This document shows, piece after piece, positions 7,001-16,501 of a stretch of DNA of 33,065 bases. Both the position numbers and the translations under genes were made by a program. The notes beneath the pieces are model-generated. The model saw nothing but the letters and a program-made list of their open reading frames with translations. It ran no database searches and was not told the origin of the DNA. Numbering within the stretch: the first letter of the stretch is position 1; the number at the start of each line of letters is the position of its first letter. Location: contig CADCWG010000103.1 in NCBI GenBank assembly GCA_902806335.1, positions 1 through 33,065 of the forward strand, written 5' to 3'. Source of the stretch: an uncultured Thermomicrobiales bacterium (GTDB lineage Bacteria > Chloroflexota > Chloroflexia > Thermomicrobiales > UBA6265).

Positions 7001-8089
7001 TCAGGCCCTGATCTCGTAGAAGACGTTGAAGGGGTTGTTCGGGAAGTCGATCCGACGGAACTGGGTGAACCCGGCGTTGGAGGCCAGCTGCCGCGCCTTC
7101 TCCTCGCCCATGCAGGTGCCGATCCCCTCGCCGCCCACGGCCAGCGCCTGGGTCATGCAGTAATTGGTGCTGGCGGAGTAGCCGAAGGCCCCGATGCCGA
7201 GGGGGTGGTCGATGTTGCGCTGGAGGTCACCGAAGAAGTTGAACTCGAGCACGAAGTAGGTCCCACCCGGGTTGAGCGCCGCCTTGATCTCGCGCATCGC
7301 CGGGCGGGGGTGGGGCATGTCGTGCACCACATCGAAGGTCGTGATCAGGTCGTACCGGCCGGGGATCCCCGCCGTCACGTCGCGGACCTCGTAGCGCACC
7401 CGATCGGCCAGTCCCGCCGCCGCCGCGTTGGCGTTGGCCGCCGCGATCGCCGGGGCGTAGTTGTCGTAGCCGACCAGGGTCGCCTCGGGGTAGCCCTTGG
7501 CCAGGAAGAGCAGCGCCTGGCCGTTGCCGCAGCCGACATCGGCGACGGTGCCGCCCGCCCGCAGCCTGGCGTCGACCTCCGGCATCGCGGGGATCCAGTC
7601 CTGCACCAGGTTGTTGCGGAAGGCGGTCCGGGTAAAGCGTTCGAAGCCGCACCAGAACTCGGTCCCGAAGCGTGCCTGCGGCACCCCGCCGCCGTGGCGG
7701 AAAGCGTCCGTCAGGAGGTCGACGTTGGCCCAGTTCGTCGGCTCCATGGCGAAGATGCTGGTCAGGTAGAACGGGCTGTCGCGGTCGACCAGGCAGAACG
7801 TCTGCTCGGGCGTCATGCTGAACCGCTTGGTCGCGTCGTCGTAGGCGACGTAGCCGTGGCAGGCCATCGCCGACAGCCACTCGCGGGCGTAGCGCTCGTT
7901 GATCCCGGCGCGGACGGCGAACTCGGGGCTCGTGGCGGGTCCGCCGTCCGCGAGGGACTCGAAGAGCCCGAGGCGGTCGGCGATCGCCGTCAGCGTGCCC
8001 ATCTGGCAGGCGGTGATGTCACCGAGGACCTTGAAGGCAAAGGCGTGGACGTCCTCCATGTCCAGGGTGGAGACGGCTTGGGCACCCAT
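7001..8089 (-). CDS. Class I SAM-dependent methyltransferase with N-terminal winged helix (Rv2258c-like)
   Basis: It is predicted to transfer a methyl group from S-adenosylmethionine to an unknown, probably small-molecule, substrate in the cytoplasm. The 362-residue protein has an N-terminal winged-helix dimerisation domain (about 20-105; LTAIADRLGLFESLADG, INERYAREWLSAM, CHGYVAYD), as in O-methyltransferase-like and Rv2258c-type enzymes. A Rossmann methyltransferase domain follows, with motif I TVADVGCGNG at 181-190, acidic motif II in LVGYDN, and FDVVHDMPHP as motif IV. The ATG at 8089 follows GAGAGGAG by nine bases. The open frame reaches further upstream without family-like sequence. It is monocistronic in this window, so neighbours do not suggest a substrate. 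Confidence 0.88.
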   Translation of the reverse strand: MGAQAVSTLDMEDVHAFAFKVLGDITACQMGTLTAIADRLGLFESLADGGPATSPEFAVRAGINERYAREWLSAMACHGYVAYDDATKRFSMTPEQTFCLVDRDSPFYLTSIFAMEPTNWANVDLLTDAFRHGGGVPQARFGTEFWCGFERFTRTAFRNNLVQDWIPAMPEVDARLRAGGTVADVGCGNGQALLFLAKGYPEATLVGYDNYAPAIAAANANAAAAGLADRVRYEVRDVTAGIPGRYDLITTFDVVHDMPHPRPAMREIKAALNPGGTYFVLEFNFFGDLQRNIDHPLGIGAFGYSASTNYCMTQALAVGGEGIGTCMGEEKARQLASNAGFTQFRRIDFPNNPFNVFYEIRA

Positions 8090-8706
8090 CGGAGGCTGCT
8101 CCTCTCGGGAAGCGCACGGCACGACGAGCGGTGACAACCGGGCGCGCACGGCGAGCCCGCGTGTCCCCCCGGAGACCGACCCAGAGATGCCGGAACCGAT
8201 GCCCAGCGCGCCGCGGAGAGGGCGAGCATCTCCCGCGCTTCTCCGCCGCGCCATCGATCGCGGCCAACGCGGGTCCGGGACAGAGGACCGCCGGGCGGTG
8301 TCCCGATCACCGGCGCGGGCGCGCGGAAGCCCCTGGTCCCGTGGGCCGTGGGGCCGAGGCACCACGCGTCCGCGCCGCCTCGACCCAGGGCGGGCGCGGG
8401 ACCGCCCCGGCGGGCCATATCCCTCACCGACGAGGGACCGTCAGCGCGGCACGCCGCCACCGCGAGGTGGTCCGGCGCCGTTCGCCGGACCGCCGGGCTC
8501 CGCGGCGGCCGACCGGCCGCAGCGCCTCGGACGGCCCGCGGTCCCGCGCCCGCGGCGGCCGGCTTGTGGAGGATCGGCCCGAGCGACCCGTCAACCGTGT
8601 TCCGCCGGTCGGGGGCACGGCCTGCCGTGCCCGGGCGGGCAGACGGGCGGTCCGGGCGTCGCCTCGACCAGGACACGTCCCCCGGGGGTCGAGGCGAGCC
8701 AGACCG
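8090..8706. other. 617 bp without a supported gene
   Basis: Both strands are open in several frames but the translations are Arg/Gly/Pro-rich and match nothing I know. It holds the leader of the methyltransferase at the left edge. No clear hairpin terminator was found for the small gene ending at 8707. Confidence 0.45.
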
Positions 8707-8919
8707 TCAGGCGTGTGACGGCCGGAGCACCCAGCGGAGCGATCGGACAGCGCGGAGGAGGCGACCGAGCGGCGCCACCGGGCTCCCGACGACGACCACC
8801 GTCTCGGGTCGCGACTGTCTGGCGGCCGCGACCAGCGGTCCTACCTGCTCGGCGCGTCGGAGTGCCAACTGGCGCTCGGCTTCGATCACGCGGGTGCAGG
8901 TATGCGGGTGGGGAAACAT
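8707..8919 (-). CDS. Small conserved-looking protein (70 aa) downstream of the LuxR-type regulator
   Basis: The ATG at 8919 follows GGAAGGAT by six bases. The product opens MFPHPHTCTRVIEAERQLAL, then an Arg/Ala-rich helix (RRAEQVGPLVAAARQSR), a hydrophobic beta strand ETVVVVGSPVAPLG and a basic tail. Short proteins that begin M-[FY]-P-H-P and continue as one helix are, as I recall, frequent in Actinobacteria and Chloroflexota, but I know no function. It lies 194 bp downstream of the large LuxR-type regulator on the same strand. An A/T-rich island with TTGACC (9083-9088, minus strand) in that gap suggests its own promoter. Confidence 0.55.
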   Translation of the reverse strand: MFPHPHTCTRVIEAERQLALRRAEQVGPLVAAARQSRPETVVVVGSPVAPLGRLLRAVRSLRWVLRPSHA

Positions 8920-9113
8920 GACCTGATCCTTCCGTGGCGGCCGTTCGCCGGCCGCCCCGTGCCCCGAAGGCCGATCGCTCGGGCACGGTCCCAGCGTGCC
9001 CGACGGCGGCCTCGTCCGCATCGGCAGAAATGCTCGTTCCGATGGAGGCCGCTCCGGCCGCCGGCATAGGAGTAATTACCTAGGTCAACCGGAGCCGAGG
9101 CGGGTCTCCCGGC

Positions 9114-11465
9114 TCAGACGATGCCGAGCCGCCGGGCGGCGGCGATGGCGGCGGTGCGGGATCGGACATCCAGCTTGGCGAGGACGTGGGTGACGTGGTT
9201 GTCGACGGTGCGAGGACTGACCGAGAGTGCCTCGGCGATCTCTCGGTTGGAGCGGCCCTCGGCGATCAAGATCAGGACCTCCTGCTCGCGCGGCGTCAGC
9301 GGCGATGCCAAGGCCGTGCCGCCGCGCGCGACGTCGTCCGGATCAGGGGCGGACCCGACCAACCGCGCGACGAGCGACGCGCCCAGGTCGAGGGCCTCCT
9401 CCACGGACATGGCCCGTCCGGCGTCCTCCTCGGCGGTCCACTCCGCCGGGCCGAGGATGCGCCGGCCCTGGGCCACGGCACGCTCGTAGAGGGTCCGCTC
9501 GGGCAGCGCGGCGGGCAGTCCGATGGTTCGCCGCAGGGTGTCCACCGCTCCGGACAACCGGGCGGCCCGGGCCGCGTCACCGGCGGTCCCGGCGACGGCC
9601 GCGATGCCCGAGAGCACCTCGGCGATCCCCGGCCGGAAGTCCTCATGCCGCCACCGCGAGAGGCTCTCGGCGTAGCGCCGCGCGGCGGTCGCCGGGTCGC
9701 CTGCCCACAGGGCGATGTGCCCCAGGTAGAGGAGGGAGACGGCGGCGCCGTAGCCGTGCCCCGCGCCGCGCTGGAATCCAAGCGCCTCGGTGAGGACCGC
9801 CTCCGCGCGCCGGTGCTCACCACGGCCGAAGGCGATGCTCCCGAGGTGCGCGAGGGAGAGTCCCGTCCAGATCGGATCGCCGGCGGACCGGTACAGCGCG
9901 AGCGCCTCGTCGAACCGGGCCTCGGCCCGATCGTACTCCCCGCGGTCCTCGGCGATCTTGCCCAGCACGTAGGACGCGATCGCGGTGCCGGGTCGGTCCT
10001 CAAGCCGGCGGTAGAGGGCCAGGGCTTCCTCGCCGTAGGCCCGAGCCTCCGCCTCCGCACCGCCGCAGTGCTCGAGCAGTGCCAGGCCGACCGCGGCCCT
10101 GGCCCGGATCCGAGACCGGTCCGCTCCGGCGTCGGCCAGGCTCAGCCGCAGCCACCCGCGCCCCTCGCTGAGGTGGCCGTGGGCGTACCAGAATCGCCAG
10201 AGTGCCCCGGCCATCCGTCGCACCCAGTCGTCTCGGCCCGCCGTCGCGGAAGCCCAGGCCAGGGCCGCGCGAAGGTCGTCGTGGCGCAGCTCGAGCAGCG
10301 CGAGCCACGCTCGGCTCGCGGGGCCGAAGAGGTGCGGCTCGGCGTCCTCGGCCAGCGCCATGAGGTGCGCGGCATGCCGTTCCCGCAGCGCCTCGGTCTC
10401 GCCGTGAGCCTCCAGCCGCTCGAGGGCGAACTCGCGCACGGTCTCCAGCATGGTGAACCGGGGCTCGCCGGCGGTGGGGTCGGTCTGGTGCAGGAGGCTG
10501 GCGTCGACCAGCGCCCCGAGGGGCTCGAGGAGATCGACGTCGCCGTCGTCGACCGCGCCGACGACGGCCTCCGCGTCCGCCAGCGAGAAGGGATCGGAGA
10601 AGACCGTCAGCCGGCGGAACAGACGCTGTTCCGCCGGCGCGAGCAGGTCGTAGCTCCAGGCGATCGCGTCGCGCATCGTCCGCTGCCGGTCCGGCGCGTC
10701 CCGCGGACCGCCGGTCAGCAGCGGCAGCCGCCGCTCCATCCGTGACAGCAGCGCCGCCGGGGGAAGGAGGACGACGCGCGCCGCGGCCAGCTCGATCGCC
10801 AGCGGCAGCCCGTCCAGCCGCCGGCAGACCTCGACCACCGCCGCGGCGTTCCCGGGGGTCACGGCGAAGTCCGGCCGCGCGCCCCGCGCCCGTGCCGTGA
10901 AGAGCTGCACCGCCGGCGCCGAGGACGCGCCGTCCGGCGACGGGACGTCGGACATCGCGGGCAGGTCGAGCGGCGGGACCGGGAATTCGCGCTCGAACGA
11001 GAGCCGGAGGCGGGCCCGGCTCGTGACGAGGATCGACAGCCGCGGGCAGGTGCCGAGCAGGTCCGCGACGAGCGGCGCGGCCTCGACCACCTGCTCGAAG
11101 TTGTCGAGCACCAGCAGGAGCCGCCGATCCCCCAGCGCGGCCTTGACGAGTTCGGCTAGGGGCTCCTCGCCGGATTCCCGCACGCCGAGCGCCTGGGCCA
11201 CCGCCGCCACGACGAGGGCCGGGTCGGCGACCGGCGCGAGGGAGACGAACCGGACGCCGTCGGGGAAGTCGCCCGCAACGAGCGAGGCCGCCTCCACGGC
11301 CAGGCGCGTCTTGCCCACCCCGCCGGGGCCGGTCAGAGTCAGGAGCCTGACGTCCTCCTGGAGGAGCAGGTCCCGCACCGCGGCCAACTCACGGAGCCGG
11401 CCCACCAGGGGTGTCCACGGCGGCAGCAGGCCCTGGCGATGACCGGCAAGGGAGGGGCCAGGCAT
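9114..11465 (-). CDS. STAND-type ATPase/TPR regulator with C-terminal LuxR helix-turn-helix
   Basis: This is a signal-responsive transcription factor of 783 residues. The N-terminus holds an NB-ARC/AAA-like ATPase, with Walker A GPGGVGKT at 46-53, Walker [11 protein letters not shown] near 118-127 and the sensor region [12 protein letters not shown] winged-helix linker includes [13 protein letters not shown] and a [18 protein letters not shown]-type segment. TPR-like repeats occupy about 470-640 ([39 protein letters not shown]). The last ~60 residues are a LuxR/GerE HTH ([29 protein letters not shown]). No strong ribosome site precedes the ATG at 11465, so the start is less certain than the domains. 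It is divergent from a paralogue at 12103. Targets and ligand are unknown. Confidence 0.9.
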   Translation of the reverse strand: MPGPSLAGHRQGLLPPWTPLVGRLRELAAVRDLLLQEDVRLLTLTGPGGVGKTRLAVEAASLVAGDFPDGVRFVSLAPVADPALVVAAVAQALGVRESGEEPLAELVKAALGDRRLLLVLDNFEQVVEAAPLVADLLGTCPRLSILVTSRARLRLSFEREFPVPPLDLPAMSDVPSPDGASSAPAVQLFTARARGARPDFAVTPGNAAAVVEVCRRLDGLPLAIELAAARVVLLPPAALLSRMERRLPLLTGGPRDAPDRQRTMRDAIAWSYDLLAPAEQRLFRRLTVFSDPFSLADAEAVVGAVDDGDVDLLEPLGALVDASLLHQTDPTAGEPRFTMLETVREFALERLEAHGETEALRERHAAHLMALAEDAEPHLFGPASRAWLALLELRHDDLRAALAWASATAGRDDWVRRMAGALWRFWYAHGHLSEGRGWLRLSLADAGADRSRIRARAAVGLALLEHCGGAEAEARAYGEEALALYRRLEDRPGTAIASYVLGKIAEDRGEYDRAEARFDEALALYRSAGDPIWTGLSLAHLGSIAFGRGEHRRAEAVLTEALGFQRGAGHGYGAAVSLLYLGHIALWAGDPATAARRYAESLSRWRHEDFRPGIAEVLSGIAAVAGTAGDAARAARLSGAVDTLRRTIGLPAALPERTLYERAVAQGRRILGPAEWTAEEDAGRAMSVEEALDLGASLVARLVGSAPDPDDVARGGTALASPLTPREQEVLILIAEGRSNREIAEALSVSPRTVDNHVTHVLAKLDVRSRTAAIAAARRLGIV

Positions 11466-12006
11466 GGCGCGACTCGGGCGGTCGGCGGCGGTCGACGAGG
11501 GACGCGTGCGCCCATCTTGCCGAACCGCTTGTCGAACGTCAACGAGGCTTCCTCGCCACGGTCGAATCGTCGGGCGGATGAGGCACCGGGCGGCGCCAGC
11601 GCGACTGACTCGGAACCGGTGGGGGATAGGTTACAGGCGCGCAAGACCGCACACCCACGTCGCCCGTCGTGGCGACTGGTCGCCATTCGCCCCCGTACGC
11701 CTCCGCCGACGCGGGTTGCCTCGCTGACCGGTACGAGCGGCCCGCGCACTGTGCGCGGAGTTCGGGGCCGGGGTCGCTACGGCGGGAACGCTTCGGCCGA
11801 CGCAAACGTTGGCAGGCGGGGACCGGCGCCGGATTCCGGTGCGGACCGAGGGCGACGGCCTCGCCGGGTGAGGATCGAGGAGACCGCGCGGTTCGCCGAT
11901 TCGTCGCGTCGCGCGTCGCGTCCCGGGCAGCGGGGTCCGCCACGCGTCTTCGCCCGCCGACGATCAGTGTCCCGCGAGGGCGGCCGGCGCGGCGGCGCGT
12001 GGGGCG

Positions 12007-12038
12007 ATCCGCCCACGGGCGAATCCGCCCACGGGCGA
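12007..12038. repeat. Two perfect tandem copies of a 16-bp element
   Basis: ATCCGCCCACGGGCGA occurs at 12007-12022 and again directly at 12023-12038. Each copy contains the inverted pair CGCCC/GGGCG, so each could bind a dimeric protein. The repeats end 40 bp before the TAAGAT box and 64 bp before the ATG at 12103, which suits an operator. Confidence 0.6.
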
Positions 12039-12078
12039 AGAGCCGAACCCGGTTACGCCAGGCGTTCGGGCGTGGTGC

Positions 12079-12084
12079 TAAGAT
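12079..12084 (+). promoter_or_regulatory. Candidate -10 box (TAAGAT) of the XRE/STAND regulator
   Basis: TAAGAT matches TATAAT at four of six bases and lies 18 bp before the ATG at 12103. No good -35 box stands at 16-18 bp; the nearest T-rich element is TTACGC at 12053-12058. The short distance would give a nearly leaderless transcript for the ATG, or a 40-50-base leader for the TTG at 12136. Confidence 0.25.
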
Positions 12085-12102
12085 CGCGGCACCCCCTCCT
12101 CG

Positions 12103-14643
12103 ATGCGCGCGACGCGCGTCCAGCGGAGCAGCACGTTGACGAGCCACGTCGCGGCGCCGTTTGGGAAGTTGCTCCGGCAGCATCGCCTCACCGCCGGGCT
12201 GAGCCAGGAAGAGCTCGCCGAGCGGGCCGGCCTCAGCGTGCGTGGCATCAGCGATCTGGAACGGGGCCGACGGGCGACGCCACGGCCCGAGACGGTCCGG
12301 ATGCTCGCCGAGGCGCTCAAGCTGGACGGGACGGCGCGCGACGGCCTCATCGCCGCGGCGAGACCGGAGCTTGCCGCAACGGCCGGACCGCTCCTGGTCG
12401 CATCGCCCGACCGGCCGTTCCCGCGGCCGCCGCTGCCGGCGTTGGCGCGACTCCCGATCCCGCCGACCCGCCTGGTCGGGCGGGAGCAGGACGTGGCGTC
12501 GGTCTTCGACCTGCTGCTGCGACCGGAGGTCCGGCTGGTGACCCTGACCGGCGCCGGAGGAACGGGCAAAACGCGCCTGGCCATCGCCGTGGCGGAGGAA
12601 ATGGCTGCCGGGTACGCGGACGGCGCGGCCTTCGTCGACCTCGCCCCGGTCCGCGACCCCGAGGTGGTCCCCGCCGCAATCGCCCGGGTGCTGGGCGTGC
12701 GGGAGGACCGTGGCCAGACCCTACTGGCCGCCCTGCGGGCCTTCGTCGCCGAGCGGGCGATGCTGCTGGTGCTGGACAACTGCGAGCACCTCCTGTCCGG
12801 GTTGCCGGTGGCGACGCAGCTTCTGGCAGCGAGCCCCGGTTCCAAGATCCTGGCGACCAGCCGAGAGCGCCTGCACCTGCGGGGCGAGCGCGAGCTGCGG
12901 ATCGAGCCGCTCCCGGTGCCGGAGATTTACCCGGGCAGTGGCCCGGACGTCGACATGCTGACCGCGCTGGCGAACGTGCCGGCGGTCCGCCTCTTCGTCG
13001 AGCGCGTGGTGGAGGTCAAGCCGAGATTCGTCCTGACCGCCGCCGATGCCTCGGCCGTGGCCGAGGTTTGCCGGCGCCTGGAAGGCGTTCCCCTGGCGTT
13101 GGAGTTGGCGGCTGCCCGCGTCCGACACCTACCCCCGCCGGCGCTGCTGACCCGCCTGGAGCGCCAACTGCCGGAGTTGTTCGACGGCCCTCGTGACCTG
13201 CCTGCCCGCCAGCAGACGCTCCGGGCCGCCATCACCTGGTCCCACGACGTCCTCACCGCCGGAGAGCAGATCCTCTTCCGCCGCCTGGCCGTCTTCGCGG
13301 GGGGCTGGGACCTCGCGGCGGCCGACGGGATCGGTTCCGGCCCGACGTTCGGCCCCCTGACCTCCCTGGTTGATAAGAGCCTGGTCCGTCAGATCGACAC
13401 GAGCGGCGAACCGCGCTACGGAATCTTGGAGACGGTGCGGGAGTACGCGCTGGAGCGCCTGGTCGCCAGCGGCGAGGAGGCGTCAATCCGTGACGCCCAC
13501 GCGGCCTTCTTCCTGGCGCTGGCCCAGGAGGCGGAGGAACGTTCGGGCGGTCCGGAGGAACTCGCCTGGAAGGAGCGGCTGGAGGTCGAGCATGCGAACA
13601 TCCGGGCCGCGCTGGGGTGGCTGCTGACCGGTGGCCCGCCGGAGGGCGGGCTGCGCCTGGCCGCGGCGATGGAGCGGTTCTGGACCGAACGGGGCCACCT
13701 GACGGAGGGGCGCGCCTGGCTGGAACGGGCGCTGGCCCGGTCTTCCGACCGTGCAACGTACGAGCGCGCCAGAGCGCTCCGTGTCGCCGGCATGATCGCC
13801 TTTCACCAAGGTGATCGGACCGAGGCTGCCGCGTTCGGTGAGGCCAGCCTGGCGATCGCCCGGCAGCTCGGCGACCGCCGGGCGATCGCCGGCGCGCTGC
13901 TGCTCGTCGGCATGGTGGCATGGCGTCGGGGCGATCCTGGACACGGCGTGGCCTGCCTCGACGGAGCGCTGGCGATTCAGCGCGACCTCGGCGCCCCGAA
14001 CGCCGTCGCCCGGGTCCTGGTCGAGCTGGCGACGGCCGCGCACGCCGGAGGCGACCTGGCGTCGCCCGTCCCGTTGCTGGAAGAGGCGATCTCCTTCTTC
14101 CGCCGGACGGGATATTTGACCGGGTTGAACACGGCCCTCGCCAACCTGGCGGTGGTTCACCAGATCGCCGGCGATCACGCCCGGGCGGAAGCGCTGATGG
14201 AAGAGGGTCTGGCGATCGCGCGGCGCCTGGGGATCAAGAGCGGCGTGGCGATGCACCTCGGGAACCTGGCGAACCTGCCGCGGGTCCAGGCCGACCCGCC
14301 GCGGGCGGCGCGGTTCTACCGCGAGAGCCTGGACGCCTTCGTCGAACTCGGCGACCGGGCCGGGATTGCGGAATGGCTCGACGACATCGCCGGCTTCGCC
14401 GCCGCCGACGGGCGGGCCGCCGAGGCCGCCTACCTGCTCGGCAGCACCCGGGCACTGCGAGCGGCAATCGGGCTGCCGCGGCCGGAGGTGTTCCGATACC
14501 TGACCGATCAAGCGGTCGCGGCGGCGACGGCGCCGCTGGGCGAGGCGGGGTTCGCGGCGGCGTACGCGATCGGGGAGGCACGCCCGCTCGAGGATACGAT
14601 CGCCGCAACGCTGTCCTGGCTGACCGAGGAGCAGAGCGGCTGA
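12103..14643 (+). CDS. STAND-type ATPase/TPR regulator with N-terminal XRE helix-turn-helix
   Basis: This 846-residue transcription factor is a paralogue of the divergent neighbour but with its DNA-binding domain at the other end. Residues about 19-75 are an XRE/Cro HTH (FGKLLRQHRLTAGLSQEELA, GLSVRGISDLERGRR). The NB-ARC ATPase has Walker A GAGGTGKT at 150-157 and Walker B MLLVLDNCEHLL from 220. A winged-helix linker (GVPLALELAAARV, ILETVREYALERLVASGE) and TPR-like repeats (about 540-760) follow. It ends without a second HTH. Two starts are possible: ATG 12103, with no clear ribosome site, and TTG 12136, with GGAG seven bases upstream and closer to the usual XRE start. The -10 candidate and tandem repeats lie just upstream. 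Ligand and targets are unknown. Confidence 0.9.
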   Translation: MRATRVQRSSTLTSHVAAPFGKLLRQHRLTAGLSQEELAERAGLSVRGISDLERGRRATPRPETVRMLAEALKLDGTARDGLIAAARPELAATAGPLLVASPDRPFPRPPLPALARLPIPPTRLVGREQDVASVFDLLLRPEVRLVTLTGAGGTGKTRLAIAVAEEMAAGYADGAAFVDLAPVRDPEVVPAAIARVLGVREDRGQTLLAALRAFVAERAMLLVLDNCEHLLSGLPVATQLLAASPGSKILATSRERLHLRGERELRIEPLPVPEIYPGSGPDVDMLTALANVPAVRLFVERVVEVKPRFVLTAADASAVAEVCRRLEGVPLALELAAARVRHLPPPALLTRLERQLPELFDGPRDLPARQQTLRAAITWSHDVLTAGEQILFRRLAVFAGGWDLAAADGIGSGPTFGPLTSLVDKSLVRQIDTSGEPRYGILETVREYALERLVASGEEASIRDAHAAFFLALAQEAEERSGGPEELAWKERLEVEHANIRAALGWLLTGGPPEGGLRLAAAMERFWTERGHLTEGRAWLERALARSSDRATYERARALRVAGMIAFHQGDRTEAAAFGEASLAIARQLGDRRAIAGALLLVGMVAWRRGDPGHGVACLDGALAIQRDLGAPNAVARVLVELATAAHAGGDLASPVPLLEEAISFFRRTGYLTGLNTALANLAVVHQIAGDHARAEALMEEGLAIARRLGIKSGVAMHLGNLANLPRVQADPPRAARFYRESLDAFVELGDRAGIAEWLDDIAGFAAADGRAAEAAYLLGSTRALRAAIGLPRPEVFRYLTDQAVAAATAPLGEAGFAAAYAIGEARPLEDTIAATLSWLTEEQSG

Positions 14644-14919
14644 GGCGGGCGGCGGTTCGCCGGCCCATCTGTCTCCAGGGCGCTCGTGGTCGCGCCGAGC
14701 CGCGACGCGCGATCGACCTCGGAGGTGCCGCCCAGGTCGGTACCGGGCGTTGTTCTCGAACGCTCTGGCGACTTACCGGTCAGGTCGATTAAGGGGGGAG
14801 TGGCTGGGCCTGCTCGGCCGCCGGCAACGATGAGTCCTCTCCCGGAGGCTTCATCGGGTGCCTCCCCTATGTCCGCCTCCCTGGCGCGTGGTACCGGCGA
14901 CGGTTCCCGCATGCTGGCC

Positions 14920-15732
14920 CTACGCGGCCCGATCGCCTTCGGGCGTCGGGTACGGTGGCCCGACACGGGCGGCGCTCGCCCCGCCGTCCACGGCAAGCGT
15001 CGCCCCGGTCACGAACTCGGCCTGCGGCGAGCAGAGGAGGAGGACAGCGTTCGCGATGTCGGCGGGCGCGGCGGGCCGGCCCAGCTGGTTCGCCGCTCGG
15101 GCCGCCGCCTTGTAGGCCTCGTCCAGGTGGGCGCCACCCTCCGGGACCTCGACGTAGCCGGGGAGGACGGCGTTGACGCGGATGCCGTGCCCGCCCAACT
15201 CCGCGGCCATGACACGGGTCAGTCCGACCACGCCGGCCTTCGATGCGCAGTAGTGCGCCCAGCCGCGGAGCCCCACGTTGGCGGCGCCCGAGCTGACGGC
15301 GACGATCGTCCCGCCGCGCCCGGCCGCCACCATGGCGCGGGCGGTGGCCTGACAGGTCAGGAAGGCGCCCTTCAGGTTGACGTCGAGCACCCGGTCCCAC
15401 TCGGCCTCGGACAGGTCGAGGAACGGCGTGTTGGGGTACAGCCCGGCGTTGGCGACGGCGACGAGCGGCGGGCCGAGCCGCTCGACGACCGCCGCGACCA
15501 TCGCGGCCGTCGCGGCCGCGTCGCGCACGTCGAACGGAAACGGGACGGCCTCGATCCCGCCCGCTCCCAACGCGGCGCAGGCGCCCTCCGCCCGCTCGGC
15601 GGTCAGGTCGTTGAGGGCGATCCGCGCCCCGGCGCACCCGAACGCCTCGGCGATCGCGTAGCCCAGCCCCGTCGCCGCCCCGGTGACCAGGACCGTCGTG
15701 CCGGCGAAGGGGGCGATCGGTGGCGATGTCAT
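14920..15732 (-). CDS. Short-chain dehydrogenase/reductase (SDR)
   Basis: It is predicted to oxidise or reduce a carbonyl/alcohol with NAD(P). The 270-residue length and all classical SDR motifs fit: TGAATGLG at 17-24 for the nucleotide, NAG at 95-97, Asn119 in DVNLKG, and the Ser148-Tyr161-Lys165 catalytic set (YCASK). The C-terminal LAVDGGAS is also typical. After beta-2 the sequence is ALNDLTAERAE; the Asp there suggests a preference for NAD(H), though this is an inference. The ATG at 15732 follows GGATAGGG by about eight bases. No pathway neighbours tell the substrate. FabG-like roles are possible but cannot be singled out. Confidence 0.9.
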   Translation of the reverse strand: MTSPPIAPFAGTTVLVTGAATGLGYAIAEAFGCAGARIALNDLTAERAEGACAALGAGGIEAVPFPFDVRDAAATAAMVAAVVERLGPPLVAVANAGLYPNTPFLDLSEAEWDRVLDVNLKGAFLTCQATARAMVAAGRGGTIVAVSSGAANVGLRGWAHYCASKAGVVGLTRVMAAELGGHGIRVNAVLPGYVEVPEGGAHLDEAYKAAARAANQLGRPAAPADIANAVLLLCSPQAEFVTGATLAVDGGASAARVGPPYPTPEGDRAA

Positions 15733-16135
15733 GGGGTCGACCCTATCCGTCGGTGTCGGCCTACGCCTCGGCACGCGGAGACGAGCGACCCAACTGGCGC
15801 GCGGTGGGAACGGCTTCGCCGGCCGCCGCCTCCTCGGAAGCCTCACCCGGTCCCGCCCGCGAACAACCGTCGCACCGTCGTCAACGGCGTCCCTGGGGTG
15901 CTTCGGCCGGGTGGTCCCAGGAGCCGCCCCTGGAGTGCCGCGACTCCTGGGAGACGGTCTGCGGCCACGCCTCCAGTCCAACGCCGGCCTGGGTCTACAA
16001 CCGGCTCCTCCCCGCGCCCCAACGCCGGGCCGACGCGGACGGCCATCCGGACCGGACGCCGCACCTCGTCGACGGCGGCGCGGGCCGCGCCCGTCGGCAG
16101 GCGGCCGCGGCAAGAGGGGGCCCCACCGCGCGCCG
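15733..16135. other. 403 bp between SDR and GYD genes, no supported gene
   Basis: Both strands have long GC-driven frames with no recognisable domain. It must hold the SDR promoter (minus strand), but no box stands out. There is no strong hairpin directly after the GYD gene stop at 16136. Confidence 0.45.
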
Positions 16136-16462
16136 CTACGCGCCGGGCGCCCGGTAGCCGAGCTGCCCGGCCCGGCGCAGGGCCTCCAGCGTCTCGTCGA
16201 CGGTCAGGAGGACCGTCGTCTCGAACGACCTCAGCGCGCCGCCGCCGCCGATCGCCAGCGCCACCGCGGCCATGGACACGTTGTCGGGAGCCTCCCACAG
16301 GTTGTAGCCGTCGTGGGTGCCGAAGGCGTACCAGAACCCGTGGAGCGTCCCGCCGACCGACTCGATGTACGTCCGGGCGGCCTGCCGCCGGTCCTCGGGG
16401 TTGGCGGTCAGTCGGGCCCACGTCTCCGGCGTGTAGCTGAACCGCGACAGGTAGAGCGGCAT
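16136..16462 (-). CDS. GYD-domain protein (108 aa)
   Basis: This is a small cytoplasmic protein of the GYD family, named for a conserved G-Y-D-type motif; the fold is ferredoxin-like and the function is not known. The sequence has the family pattern: an opening beta strand MPLYLSRFSYTPETWARL, RQAARTYIESVGGTLHGFWYAFG, the signature region THDGYNLWEAPDNVSMAAVA, and a closing strand RSFETTVLLTVDETLEAL. Length and start (AGGGGGA box 5 bases before ATG 16462) fit. A perfect 22-bp palindrome sits just upstream of the ribosome site. Confidence 0.82.
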   Translation of the reverse strand: MPLYLSRFSYTPETWARLTANPEDRRQAARTYIESVGGTLHGFWYAFGTHDGYNLWEAPDNVSMAAVALAIGGGGALRSFETTVLLTVDETLEALRRAGQLGYRAPGA

Positions 16463-16479
16463 CGTCTATCCCCCTCGTT

Positions 16480-16501
16480 CGCCGGCCCGCGCGGGCCGGC
16501 G
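16480..16501 (-). promoter_or_regulatory. 22-bp perfect palindrome in the GYD gene leader
   Basis: CGCCGGCCCGC is followed directly by its reverse complement. The element ends 18 bp before the GYD start codon and sits next to the ribosome site, so in RNA it would form an 8-10-bp GC stem just 5' of it. It could be an operator, an RNA hairpin that limits translation, or a terminator for upstream transcripts. Confidence 0.5.

Larger units (their letters stand above)
11466..12102. other. Shared 637-bp region between two divergent regulators
   Basis: No gene is supported. It should carry the promoters of both large regulators. Near its right end are a tandem 16-bp repeat (12007-12038) and a TAAGAT box (12079-12084). 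Less GC-rich patches occur around 11620-11660 and 11800. Confidence 0.5.

Noticed and set aside
11339-11749. Alternative start region for the LuxR-type regulator in another frame
   Set aside because: It is out of frame with the ATPase domain and has no family-like sequence.
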